Shown piece after piece: positions 53,426 through 61,604 of a stretch of 64,000 bases of DNA. A program made the position numbers and the translations under genes. Under the pieces are notes generated by a model, which ran no database searches, had not been told where the DNA came from, and saw nothing but the letters and a program-made list of their open reading frames with translations. Source of the DNA: JAVJSU01 sp040219275 (lineage in GTDB: Bacteria > Chloroflexota > Anaerolineae > Aggregatilineales > Phototrophicaceae). Location: NCBI GenBank assembly GCA_040219275.1, contig JAVJSU010000038.1:248001-312000 (forward strand). The letters run 5' to 3'. Numbering within the stretch: position 1 is the stretch's first letter; every line of letters begins with the position of its first letter.

Positions 53426-54745
53426 ATGATCGACAACGAAAAAGCGGTGCAATTACGCCAATTTGTCCCGGCGTTGAATGCACTCACGAAATCAGTGGAG
53501 CGTTCGCTCCAGATGAATACCTATAACGGCACGGGCGGGATCGCCTTCAAAAGTTACAACAGCCTTCAGCAAAAAATCGCGGAAATTCTGCCGGACGATT
53601 TTTATGTGGTGGATGCGCTCAAGCTGGAACACAATAGCGAAGCAGGAGAGCGCGAACAGGTGGCGCAGGTACAGCTTGCCGCCAGCCAAATGTTGACCTA
53701 TCTGGAGTCTCTGCTGGAAAGCGTACAAAAAGAAAAACGCGGCGAAGGGTCATTCGACTTCAACTTTAGCACCGATGAAGAGTCCAATTGGCGCAACATC
53801 GGGCGCGATTTTCAAGATCAGGTGCTCCGAACCACGCGTGAAACCCTGCGCCGTGCGATGAAAAATATCGACATTGATTTCGAAGCCCCCCCGCGTCCAC
53901 CACGCCCGCCCCGTCCGCCGTTTGGTCGGGAGAAACGTAAACGTGGGATGCGAATTGTCATTAATGGTGAGGACGGTTCAATCGAAAGCGAAGACGGCGA
54001 TGAAGACATCGACCTGGGTAATTTGAGCGGGGCAAACCTGAGCGGACAATCCCTGCGTGAGCGCGATTTCAACGGGCAGGATTTATCTGGCGCGGTGCTG
54101 ACTGGCGCGGACTTGCGACTGTGTAATTTCCATGAAGCCAACCTTTCCGGTGCGGCATTAGCGGGTGCAAACATGAGGGATTGTAATCTGAGTAGTGCTA
54201 ATCTGGAAGCGGTTAATGGGCAAGGCGCAAACCTCACCGCCGCCAACCTGACCGATGCCATTTTGACCGATGCCAAATTCACCGGCGCGAACATGCGCGA
54301 TTGTAACTTGAGCAATGTGAAGGCGGATAACGTCAATTTTTCCGGTGTGAATGCCAAAGCCACCAACTTCTCCCATGCAAACTTGCAGGGTATGAACGCC
54401 AGAGGCGCGAACCTGCGCGATGCCATATTCGATCATGCGAATTTGCAGGGTGCGGAACTAATGGGCGCGAATCTGCGGGTAGCAGGATTGGACGATACGA
54501 ACTTTTCCGGCGCAGATTTACGCGGCGCGAATTTGCGCGGGGTAAATGCCACAAATGCGAATTTCAGCGGCGCTGACCTTGAAGAAGCCAATCTGACCGA
54601 AGCCAATCTCGAAGGCACCAACATGGAAAATGCTAATGTTGAAGGTGCTCGTTTGATCGAAGCCGTTATGCCGGATGGCAAAATTTATAGTCGCGGCATG
54701 GATGTGGCACAATTCGGTCTCAAAGGTACACCGAACGACCAATAG
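53426..54745 (+). CDS. Pentapeptide-repeat protein
   Basis: A 439-residue protein. Residues 1-155 are helical and charged. A Pro/Arg-rich linker (APPRPPRPPRPP) and a basic patch (GREKRKRG) precede an acidic stretch. From about residue 195 to 425 there are about 40 pentapeptides of the A(D/N)LXX type (ANLSGANLSG, GADLRLCNFHEANLSG, ANMRDCNLS), which form a right-handed quadrilateral beta-helix. Repeat proteins of this type serve as scaffolds or, in the Qnr/MfpA group, as DNA mimics; neither is indicated specifically. ATG 53426 has AAAGGAG 8 nt upstream. The ECF sigma gene lies immediately upstream. Confidence 0.92.
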   Translation: MIDNEKAVQLRQFVPALNALTKSVERSLQMNTYNGTGGIAFKSYNSLQQKIAEILPDDFYVVDALKLEHNSEAGEREQVAQVQLAASQMLTYLESLLESVQKEKRGEGSFDFNFSTDEESNWRNIGRDFQDQVLRTTRETLRRAMKNIDIDFEAPPRPPRPPRPPFGREKRKRGMRIVINGEDGSIESEDGDEDIDLGNLSGANLSGQSLRERDFNGQDLSGAVLTGADLRLCNFHEANLSGAALAGANMRDCNLSSANLEAVNGQGANLTAANLTDAILTDAKFTGANMRDCNLSNVKADNVNFSGVNAKATNFSHANLQGMNARGANLRDAIFDHANLQGAELMGANLRVAGLDDTNFSGADLRGANLRGVNATNANFSGADLEEANLTEANLEGTNMENANVEGARLIEAVMPDGKIYSRGMDVAQFGLKGTPNDQ

Positions 54746-54807
54746 TGTTGTTTACGGGATTGTTTTCTACAAAATCCAGTCCCGATAACATGCTCCTAAG
54801 CACGCAT

Positions 54808-54850
54808 AAGGCGGTGCGGATTGACCATCCCACCGTCTTTGCTTTTTTGG
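54808..54850 (+). terminator. Terminator of the pentapeptide-repeat gene
   Basis: Nine-base stem AAGGCGGTG/CACCGTCTT with one wobble pair, 14-nt loop, then TTTGCTTTTTT, about 60 bp after the stop. Confidence 0.75.
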
Positions 54851-54982
54851 GATTAGGGCAATCTGGCAGGTCGCGCCCTAGGGAAATCCAATATATTGAT
54901 TTACTGATCAATATTGACAATAAATTATCAATACATCTATACTTTTATCAATGAGATCAATCAGTGATGAAAGTAGACTCAA

Positions 54983-56104
54983 ATGACGACCCAAACCCCA
55001 AATTATATCCCCGGCTTGCGCGATGTGGTCGCGGCGGAAACGCGCCTGAGCAGTGTAGACGGTCAGCGCGGTGAGTTGATTATTGCGGGCTATCCGCTAG
55101 AAGAACTTGCCCCTAACGCCTCCTTTGAGCAGGTCGTCTATCTGCTGTGGCATGATCGTCTGCCAGATGCGCCCGAACTGGTGAATTTTAGTAACGAATT
55201 GGCGGAACGACGCGCTTTATCTCCGGCGACACTCAACATTTTACGTGCGGCGGCGGAAAAACGTGTGCCGGTGATGGATGCCCTGCGGATGGCGGCGAGT
55301 ACGCTCAGTTTGACCGCCGACGAAGAAGATGATACGGACGCGGCACTCACACTCGTGGCGGCATTCCCGACGATTATCGCGGCGTATTGGCGCTTACAGA
55401 ATGGCGACGATCCCATCGCCCCGCGCAATGATCTGCGTCACGCGGCAAATCTGCTGTATATGCTGACGGGGAATGAGCCGGATGATGCTCATGCCCGTGC
55501 ATTGGAAACCTACCTGAACACCGTCACCGATCACGGCTTGAACGCCTCCACATTTACGGCGCGGGTAATCGTCTCCACGCGTTCGGATATGATTTCGGCG
55601 ATTGTCGGCGCGTTGGGCGCGTTGAAAGGTCCGTTGCATGGTGGCGCACCCGGTCCCGCGCTGGATATGGTCTTCGAGATCGGCACGAAAGCCAATGCAG
55701 AGCCGTACATCCGTGAGTTGCTGGCGCGGGGCGAACGCTTGATGGGCTTCGGGCATCGTGTGTATCGTGTGCGGGATCCGCGTGCAGATGTGCTGAACGC
55801 CGGGGCGCAACGCTTCTTCTCTGCGGGTGATGGGCAAGACCTCTACGATCTAGTGCGTCATGTAGAATCTGTCGCGTTGCATCTGCTAGAGGAGCATAAA
55901 CCGGGGCGCAATTTACAGACCAACGTCGAATTTTACACGGCGCTTCTTCTGCATGGCATCGGTTTGCCGACAGACCTCTTCTCGCCGATGTTCGCCTGTG
56001 GACGGGTCGCGGGTTGGACGGCGCACTGCTTCGAGCAACGCGAAGAATCGCAGATCATCCGCCCTGCGTCGGTGTATACAGGCACGAAGGATCGTCGCTG
56101 GTAG
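54983..56104 (+). CDS. Citrate synthase-family enzyme
   Basis: A 373-residue citrate synthase superfamily protein of the short type II form. The N-terminal GLRDVVAAETRLSSVDG and the catalytic His segments DHGLNASTFTAR and KGPLHGGAP are present, plus the substrate-binding MGFGHRVYRVRDPRAD. The third catalytic residue, usually Asp in N-x-D-F-Y, is Glu here (TNVEFYTALLL). I believe this Glu is shared by the CitA-like citrate/methylcitrate synthase subgroup. It condenses acetyl-CoA or propionyl-CoA with oxaloacetate. ATG 54983 matches the family start. It is followed by a terminator. Confidence 0.88.
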   Translation: MTTQTPNYIPGLRDVVAAETRLSSVDGQRGELIIAGYPLEELAPNASFEQVVYLLWHDRLPDAPELVNFSNELAERRALSPATLNILRAAAEKRVPVMDALRMAASTLSLTADEEDDTDAALTLVAAFPTIIAAYWRLQNGDDPIAPRNDLRHAANLLYMLTGNEPDDAHARALETYLNTVTDHGLNASTFTARVIVSTRSDMISAIVGALGALKGPLHGGAPGPALDMVFEIGTKANAEPYIRELLARGERLMGFGHRVYRVRDPRADVLNAGAQRFFSAGDGQDLYDLVRHVESVALHLLEEHKPGRNLQTNVEFYTALLLHGIGLPTDLFSPMFACGRVAGWTAHCFEQREESQIIRPASVYTGTKDRRW

Positions 56105-56117
56105 GGTTGAGCGTGTG

Positions 56118-56157
56118 GTAGGTGGTGTTGGCAATTCTTGATACCACCTACAATTTT
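56118..56157 (+). terminator. Terminator of the citrate synthase-like gene
   Basis: Perfect 9-bp stem GTAGGTGGT/ACCACCTAC, 16-nt loop, followed by AATTTTT; it also ends at the convergent gene stop. Confidence 0.7.
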
Positions 56158-57161
56158 TAATTCAAGGGTTCAGTGACACGTTCGCCATTGAGATAAAGTC
56201 CCTCGCCCAATCCATCATGCACAATGCCGATGTCTGGCAACCACACTAAAGACGTGGCGGACTCAATCTCGAACACCTCTACAATTTCACCCGTTTCGAC
56301 ATCAAACACGACTATTCCCTTCCGCGTCGATACAGCGATTTGTGTTTCGTCGGGTGACCATACGAGTGACCACCATGTTTCTGACGGAAGCTCAATTGAA
56401 CTATTTGCTGTGGCGGTCTCAGTATCGTAAATGGTGATCTCTGATGATGTTGTGAAGCTGGCGATTTGCCGATCCGATGGACTCCAGAATACAGTGTTCC
56501 CGGTGTCATGGATCACTCTGGCAGGTGTCATTTGCACGGAATCTTCAGATAAGAGCTGTTCTTCGTCCCAGATAAAAATACAGGTGGTTTCATCGAGCCG
56601 ATCATAGCGTGTTGTCGCTAAAAGGCTTCCGTCAGTAGACCATATCGCATTCGAGGGAAGCCCGCTACATCCCTCAACATCACCACCTAGCAAAACACCC
56701 GATAGATCAGAAAAATCCGTCACAAAAATCGCACTGGCATCAATGCGTGCTACACGGTCATCATGAGGATTCCAATCCACCTCACCAACCGATGCAGGCG
56801 CACTATGGGCAATCTGGATGACGGATTGATCGGCTGTATCGAAAAGATATTGATCATACTCCGCGCTGTAGATAAATTGCGTCGCCTGTGGGTTGGCATC
56901 AAATCTGTACGGCACAAAAGAAAAGAGAATGTCATAGGTCGTTATCCATTCCAGCGTGCTTGCATCCAGAATATCGACATGAAAGAGGGTTTCTTCATGA
57001 GTGATGCCCTGTGTAAGCCCTCCAAGCACAATCAGTTTCGTGCCGTCGCCACTCAGAATAATTTTACTGACCGAATAATCAGGCAAATGAGATTCAGATT
57101 GTGCGCCAACTTGAAATACAAATATGAATAGCATGACGATAAGAAACAGTTTTGATTTCAT
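56157..57161 (-). CDS. Exported WD40/PD40-like propeller protein
   Basis: A 334-residue protein with a signal peptide (MKSKLFLIVMLFIFVFQVGAQ) and a beta-propeller. Blade signatures are VDWNPHDDRVARI, AIWSTDGSLLATTR, VFWSPSDRQIASFT and LVWSPDETQIAVST, the last followed by a WD-like FDVETG. ATG 57161 is chosen because it opens the signal peptide; GTG 57188 would overlap the preceding gene by 10 bp. It lies 17 bp downstream of the membrane spermidine-synthase-like gene on the same strand and is probably co-transcribed with it. Confidence 0.8.
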   Translation of the reverse strand: MKSKLFLIVMLFIFVFQVGAQSESHLPDYSVSKIILSGDGTKLIVLGGLTQGITHEETLFHVDILDASTLEWITTYDILFSFVPYRFDANPQATQFIYSAEYDQYLFDTADQSVIQIAHSAPASVGEVDWNPHDDRVARIDASAIFVTDFSDLSGVLLGGDVEGCSGLPSNAIWSTDGSLLATTRYDRLDETTCIFIWDEEQLLSEDSVQMTPARVIHDTGNTVFWSPSDRQIASFTTSSEITIYDTETATANSSIELPSETWWSLVWSPDETQIAVSTRKGIVVFDVETGEIVEVFEIESATSLVWLPDIGIVHDGLGEGLYLNGERVTEPLN

Positions 57162-57178
57162 CGGGAATGATGCTCTCT

Positions 57179-58759
57179 CTAATTCCACTGATTCCAGCCC
57201 TGCTCGTAGACGCGGGGCAGGACGGGATTATTGAGTGTGTTAATGTCTGTGTCGAGGTAGGCGATGTCAGGGTCAAAGGCTTGCGCGGCGATCAGGACTT
57301 CCGGCGTAAGATAGCGCAAATCGTCGATATTTTCCGGCATACTGACCTGTGGCGTGGTGTGCATCCCGCCGAGCACAAAACCCCAATCGCCGAACGACGG
57401 AATATAGGTGTGCATCGGCAGAACGTTAAATCCGGCATCGGTGACGGTGTTGGCGATCATCCAGAAGGCTTCACGCACAAAATAGGGCGAACCGGACTGC
57501 GTGACGAAAACACCGTCCGGCGTGAGACGTTGATGGAGCAAGCTGTAAAACTGACGACTATACAACTTGCTCAGACTTTCGTTGTTGGGGTCGGGCAGGT
57601 CGATAATCACGACAGGAAACAGGTCGCCCGCTTGCTCAATATAGGTGTAAGCATCTGTGTTGATGACCGTCACACTCGGATCGTTCATCGCGTCACCGTT
57701 GATTTCACGCACAAGGCGATTTTCCCGCGCCAGATCGGTAATGGCGGGGTCAAGATCAACAATGATAATTTCCTGCACGTCGTCGTATTTCAGCAATTCC
57801 CGCGCCACCATGCCATCCCCCCCACCGAGCACCAACACACGCTCATGGTTACGCGCCGCGCTCATCACCGGATGCACGAGCACCTCATGATAGCGGTATT
57901 CGTCCCGACTACTGAATTGCAAATTACCTTCGATATACAGGCGGGTATCCAGCCCGTTGTGCGTCATGACGATATTCTGATAGGGCGTTTGGTCTTTATA
58001 GACGATGGGATGAAAGTAGAGTCTCTGCTCGAAGTAGCTCAAAATTTGCGTAGAATTCACCGCGCCCAATATCATACCCACCGCCACCAGCGCACACGTT
58101 AGCCACAGGTTGCGCTTCCAGACGACATTCAGCCGGTAGCCGAACCGATAGAGCAAAATCACCGCGACCAGCAAATTAAATAAGCCCATCAAGAAGGCGG
58201 TTAACGTCACACCGAGCGCGGGCAAAAGCAAAATCGGGAAAGCAAGCGAGGCGACCAGCGCACCGATGTAATCCACAGAGAGAATGTCTGCCAGTGCATT
58301 GCCGAGATCGGCGCGATCTGCGATGATGCGCGTGAGCAGTGGAATTTCTAAGCCAACGCAGATGCCAATCGCCAGCGAGAAAAAGAGCATGGTTGTGTAG
58401 TAATACACCTGTGATGTGGCGAACACGGCGAAAAGCGCAATAGCAGATGTGCCGCCGAACGCGCCAATGGCGATCTCAACGATGATGAACCAGCGCAATT
58501 CGTTCGTTTTGACGCGCCGCGAGAGCAATGCCCCCAAGCCCATCGCAAATAAGAAGAAGCCAATTGTGAATGAAAACTGGGTGATGCTGTTGCCCAGTAA
58601 ATAACTTGTCAGCGTGGCGACGATCAATTCATAGGTCAGCGCACAGATAGAAATAATCAGCACCGCCGTGAGCAGTACCGCACGTTCAACGCGGGTGATG
58701 GCGCTCTCTGCGGGGGTGGATGGGTCAGTTTGCTGGAGCGATACAGAATGATCGGTCAC
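57179..58759 (-). CDS. Membrane spermidine synthase-like protein
   Basis: A 526-residue fusion of an N-terminal membrane domain of about seven helices (residues 25-235) with a C-terminal spermidine-synthase-type methyltransferase fold. The nucleotide-binding loop is LVLGGGDGMVARELLKYDDV with the acidic EIIIVDLDP, then INTDAYTYIE and the catalytic-region Asp in VVIIDLPDPN. The enzyme class transfers aminopropyl groups from decarboxylated S-adenosylmethionine, but membrane-fused members near DUF4178 genes have no proven polyamine role. GTG start with AGGA upstream. It sits at the 3' end of the DUF4178 block. Confidence 0.9.
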   Translation of the reverse strand: MTDHSVSLQQTDPSTPAESAITRVERAVLLTAVLIISICALTYELIVATLTSYLLGNSITQFSFTIGFFLFAMGLGALLSRRVKTNELRWFIIVEIAIGAFGGTSAIALFAVFATSQVYYYTTMLFFSLAIGICVGLEIPLLTRIIADRADLGNALADILSVDYIGALVASLAFPILLLPALGVTLTAFLMGLFNLLVAVILLYRFGYRLNVVWKRNLWLTCALVAVGMILGAVNSTQILSYFEQRLYFHPIVYKDQTPYQNIVMTHNGLDTRLYIEGNLQFSSRDEYRYHEVLVHPVMSAARNHERVLVLGGGDGMVARELLKYDDVQEIIIVDLDPAITDLARENRLVREINGDAMNDPSVTVINTDAYTYIEQAGDLFPVVIIDLPDPNNESLSKLYSRQFYSLLHQRLTPDGVFVTQSGSPYFVREAFWMIANTVTDAGFNVLPMHTYIPSFGDWGFVLGGMHTTPQVSMPENIDDLRYLTPEVLIAAQAFDPDIAYLDTDINTLNNPVLPRVYEQGWNQWN

Positions 58760-58777
58760 GGATGATCCTTTTTAAGT

Positions 58778-58846
58778 CAGTTGTGAGTTCTGAGCAATGA
58801 GTTCTGAGTGTGGAATTTTTAGCAATGAGTGAAAACTAATTCAACC
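58778..58846. repeat. Degenerate intergenic repeat, family B copy 3
   Basis: Repeated words CAGTTGTGAGTTCTGAGCAA and TGAGTTCTGAG then AGCAATGAGTG, noncoding; resembles copies at 28904, 35106 and 59690. Confidence 0.45.
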
Positions 58847-58872
58847 ATCGTAGTATGCTGGCTAGAAATGTG

Positions 58873-58902
58873 TAGGGGCGCAATAGTTCTAAATCGCCCC
58901 TA
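58873..58902 (-). terminator. Hairpin after the DinB-like gene
   Basis: Perfect 8-bp stem TAGGGGCG/CGCCCCTA with a 14-nt loop, 40 bp beyond the minus-strand stop at 58943. No long T tract, so termination efficiency is uncertain. Confidence 0.5.
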
Positions 58903-58942
58903 TTGAGTCATTTCTCACTGTATCCGCAACATATAAACGTTA

Positions 58943-59494
58943 TTAATCCAAATCCTTGCTGTGTGCACGGTTGTGATGCACGGTGAAGAAGAGCATCTCA
59001 CGCATAGTAAGCATCCCGACGGCTGGATGTGGCAATTGATACTGATCGAGTGCGTCGTCTGTCCAATTTTCCAGCGCGGTAATGATGCGATTATTGGCAT
59101 CCACGAGGGTCTCTTGCAGATAGGCTTTCACATCCGTCACGCCATCCGGGAAGCGATAATTGACTGGCACAACGGGTGGATTGTCTTCCGCACCCACGCC
59201 TGTTGCCAGTTTCGACTCGTACTTGTCAACCAATTCTTCATAGGACATGGGCGTATGATCCGGCGTGCCGAACATCTGATTAAGTTGCTCATGGGGCAAG
59301 GTTAAGCCTTTGGCGAAGGGTTTATTGGCAAGGATCAGGTGCTTGACGTAATCCGCCCGTGACCACATCGCCCCGCGCTCTTCAGAAAACGATTCTTCGG
59401 ACATGGCGCTAATTTTGCCCGCAAGCTCATCACAGATCGTCTGCAAGGCGCTGACGATCTCGCTTTTGCTATTCACTTTAGAAACAGTGGACAT
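58943..59494 (-). CDS. DinB-family (DinB_2) protein
   Basis: A 183-residue four-helix-bundle protein of the DinB/YfiT superfamily. The metal-binding histidines expected in this fold are seen as DYVKHLILAN near residue 50 and HHNRAHSKDL at the C-terminus (His-x3-His). Many members are metal-dependent thiol transferases or of unknown role. The ATG abuts the stop of the small Gly-rich gene directly (TAAATG), so the two are translationally linked. The reaction cannot be assigned. Confidence 0.8.
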   Translation of the reverse strand: MSTVSKVNSKSEIVSALQTICDELAGKISAMSEESFSEERGAMWSRADYVKHLILANKPFAKGLTLPHEQLNQMFGTPDHTPMSYEELVDKYESKLATGVGAEDNPPVVPVNYRFPDGVTDVKAYLQETLVDANNRIITALENWTDDALDQYQLPHPAVGMLTMREMLFFTVHHNRAHSKDLD

Positions 59495-59686
59495 TTACTT
59501 TCCACCACCCCCAAAGCCACCACCGAACCCACCGCTAAAGATGCGCGGTCCGCTGATGCTCCCGACACGGCTACTCGTTGTGCCACTGGCAACCAGCCCA
59601 TAGCCGGAATAACTTGCATAGGTGGTGAAGGCGAATGTACCCGATAACAATACGACGACGATTAAGAGGATGATACCTTTGCTCAT
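59495..59686 (-). CDS. Small exported or membrane Gly-rich protein
   Basis: A 63-residue protein with an N-terminal hydrophobic helix (GIILLIVVVLLSGTFAFT) and a C-terminal tail of Gly/Phe repeats (FSGGFGGGFGGGGK). It is directly joined to the DinB-like gene (TAAATG) and lies in the DUF4178 / spermidine-synthase-like cluster. Short proteins of this composition are common in such clusters and may form part of an envelope complex. Coding is supported by the operon spacing and the clean helix. Confidence 0.65.
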   Translation of the reverse strand: MSKGIILLIVVVLLSGTFAFTTYASYSGYGLVASGTTSSRVGSISGPRIFSGGFGGGFGGGGK

Positions 59687-59689
59687 TTT

Positions 59690-59778
59690 TTAGTTCCTAG
59701 TTGTTAGTTGACAGTTTTCAGTTTAAATGAGTCAGCAAATGAGATTAACTCATTGCTTTTCACTCGTTACTGCTTTTA
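59690..59778. repeat. Degenerate intergenic repeat, family B copy 4
   Basis: AGTTCCTAGTTGTTAGTTGA, then CAGTTTTCAGTTTAAATGAG and CTCATTGCTTTTCACTCG; same type of words as copies at 28904, 35106 and 58778. It separates the DUF4178 gene from the small Gly-rich gene. Confidence 0.45.
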
Positions 59779-60996
59779 ACCCTTTGTCGTGCCACTCATA
59801 CGACCCAGCCCGCTGATGACCAGAAAGCCACCGATCAAACCTATAATGACAGCATACGTCGTAAACCACGATGTTGTCCAGAGTCCCCTACGCACTGCCA
59901 CAGTCACCGTCGCTGAATCGAACGATGTTGATGTCGTCGAAATCCGCAGAAGATGCTCACCGCTACGGAATGGCACAAATTCGCCGGACGCGGTGCCGCC
60001 CGCAACGCTCATCGTTTGGCTAAAGACGAGCCGTTGCTGAGCGGTAGGATCAACAATATTGACCGTTATCGGAAATGATCCTGAAGCCGATGTCTGTACC
60101 GTGAGTGTCACGGAATGTGGTCTGCGCGTACTGCTGATATTGACAGGCACATCCACAGAATTGGCGCTCTGAGTTAAATTCACCTGTCGCTGTTCGCCGA
60201 TAATGTTTCCCTGCGAATTCCCCGCAAATGAACCCACGACAAAGGCGATCATGGCGAACAAAACACACAGAATGCCAATCATCAGGCGCGTTGGGATGCC
60301 TCCGGTGCGACCACCGCTACTCACTGCCCGCTTCTGCCAATTTTCATCTCCGAAAGCCGCGGCGATCATCGCTTCTGAGATGGGCACACCTTCGTGGATT
60401 TCCATTTCTTCAGCGGTCTTCTGGATACTATAACGTTTACCCTGCCCCGCACCTTCCGCCACAAAAAGCTGTTCGCCCGCTGTGGCTTTCCACGTTAATT
60501 CGCCTTCCGCACCGACGATACGCGCCGGATAACGCTCACGAATCATCGCCTGTGCGCCATTGCCTAAGGGTAATGCGCGGGCGGTTGCCGGGTCAAATTG
60601 TTCACGGAAGCGCATTTTTTTATAAAGCGTGAAGCCTTTTTCGTCGAATGAAAGCCACAGCAAGCGTCCATCCGCGCCACCGAGCAACCATTCATGCCAT
60701 GTCCAGCGATCTGACGTATCACGCGCATCCCAGCCCGTATAGACGACGCGCCCCATGACGAAAAATTCTGTGCCGTCAAGCAGTCCTTTCGCGCCGAGTG
60801 TGATCGGTTTAGGCGGTGGTGGCGGTTTCTGGGGTGATTTGCTGGTGACTTCCGGTTGTTCCGCGCCAACAGCGATAAAACTGCCACAGGTGCTACAGAC
60901 AATCGTCTGGGCATTAGTAGCGCGTTGTTCAAGCGGTGACCCACAATTGGGACATTCCATTTTCTTCAGTACAGGTAGAGGCGTAGACATCACCAT
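59776..60996 (-). CDS. Zinc-ribbon DUF4178 membrane protein
   Basis: A 406-residue protein. Residues 12-45 are a zinc ribbon (CPNCGSPL, CSTCGSF); then a Pro-rich linker; then a DUF4178 domain at about 65-205 (GTEFFVMGRVVYTG, WTWHEWLLGG, LLWLSFDEKGFTLYKKM). Next come a membrane helix (LMIGILCVLFAMIAFVVGSF), an extracytoplasmic beta-sandwich, and a final membrane helix (YAVIIGLIGGFLVISGLG). The start overlaps the stop of the second DUF4178 gene by one base (TAATG), so both are coupled. DUF4178 proteins recur next to membrane spermidine-synthase-like genes, but their function is unknown. Confidence 0.85.
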   Translation of the reverse strand: MVMSTPLPVLKKMECPNCGSPLEQRATNAQTIVCSTCGSFIAVGAEQPEVTSKSPQKPPPPPKPITLGAKGLLDGTEFFVMGRVVYTGWDARDTSDRWTWHEWLLGGADGRLLWLSFDEKGFTLYKKMRFREQFDPATARALPLGNGAQAMIRERYPARIVGAEGELTWKATAGEQLFVAEGAGQGKRYSIQKTAEEMEIHEGVPISEAMIAAAFGDENWQKRAVSSGGRTGGIPTRLMIGILCVLFAMIAFVVGSFAGNSQGNIIGEQRQVNLTQSANSVDVPVNISSTRRPHSVTLTVQTSASGSFPITVNIVDPTAQQRLVFSQTMSVAGGTASGEFVPFRSGEHLLRISTTSTSFDSATVTVAVRRGLWTTSWFTTYAVIIGLIGGFLVISGLGRMSGTTKG

Positions 60997-61604
60997 TAGA
61001 GCATCACCATATCTTCGGGTTCCAAATCTTCACCGACGGAAAGTTCGATCTCATTTTCCCAATAATTGATGCTCACCGCCTGATTGTTGGCAGTGCCAGT
61101 CGCATAGCCGAAGCTCGTTTGCATGGGTAACCACATGGCGAATTGCCCTTCACTACCCATTAACTTGCCACGCCGTTTTTCTGTGACGAAGACGTTGTGC
61201 TTATTGACCTGCATCGTGCTACCCACCTTGACCGAATCATAATCCGGTATGGCGGCGCGCACTTTTTCACGGCGATAAAGCGTCCAATAGCCTTCGTCTT
61301 CTTCTAACCACGAAGGCGGGGAGTTATCATCCCATGTAATCTGCCACTCATCCCAGAAGCCTTGCTCATAGGTATAGCGGACGCGCCCCAAAATTGTGAA
61401 GCCCATATCCTTAATTTTGCCCCTCATCCCGATGTGCAACCGTGAGGGATAATTGGCAAGGCTAGTCGTTTTACCGACGCTATCCAACCCTTGATCGCCC
61501 GTGATCTGATAAACAGACCCGCAGAAATTGCACGTCACCGAGCGGACAAATTGGTTTTCAATCTGTAGCGGTGCGCCACAACTGGTACAACTCATCTGTG
61601 CCAT
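60996..61604 (-). CDS. Short zinc-ribbon DUF4178 protein
   Basis: A 202-residue soluble paralogue of the next gene. It has a zinc ribbon (CTSCGAPL, CNFCGSVYQ) followed by a DUF4178 domain at about 55-185 (IKDMGFTILGRVRYTYEQGF, EWQITWDDNSPPSWLEEDEG, WTLYRREKVR). It lacks the membrane parts of its partner and may be the soluble partner of the same complex. ATG 61604 is the first gene of the minus-strand operon that continues through the second DUF4178 gene, the Gly-rich protein and DinB. Confidence 0.83.
   Translation of the reverse strand: MAQMSCTSCGAPLQIENQFVRSVTCNFCGSVYQITGDQGLDSVGKTTSLANYPSRLHIGMRGKIKDMGFTILGRVRYTYEQGFWDEWQITWDDNSPPSWLEEDEGYWTLYRREKVRAAIPDYDSVKVGSTMQVNKHNVFVTEKRRGKLMGSEGQFAMWLPMQTSFGYATGTANNQAVSINYWENEIELSVGEDLEPEDMVML

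Noticed and set aside
57152..58102. Long antisense open frame (316 codons) opposite the spermidine-synthase-like gene
   Set aside because: It is Arg/His-rich, lies fully antisense to a gene with strong motifs, and has no ribosome site or family match.
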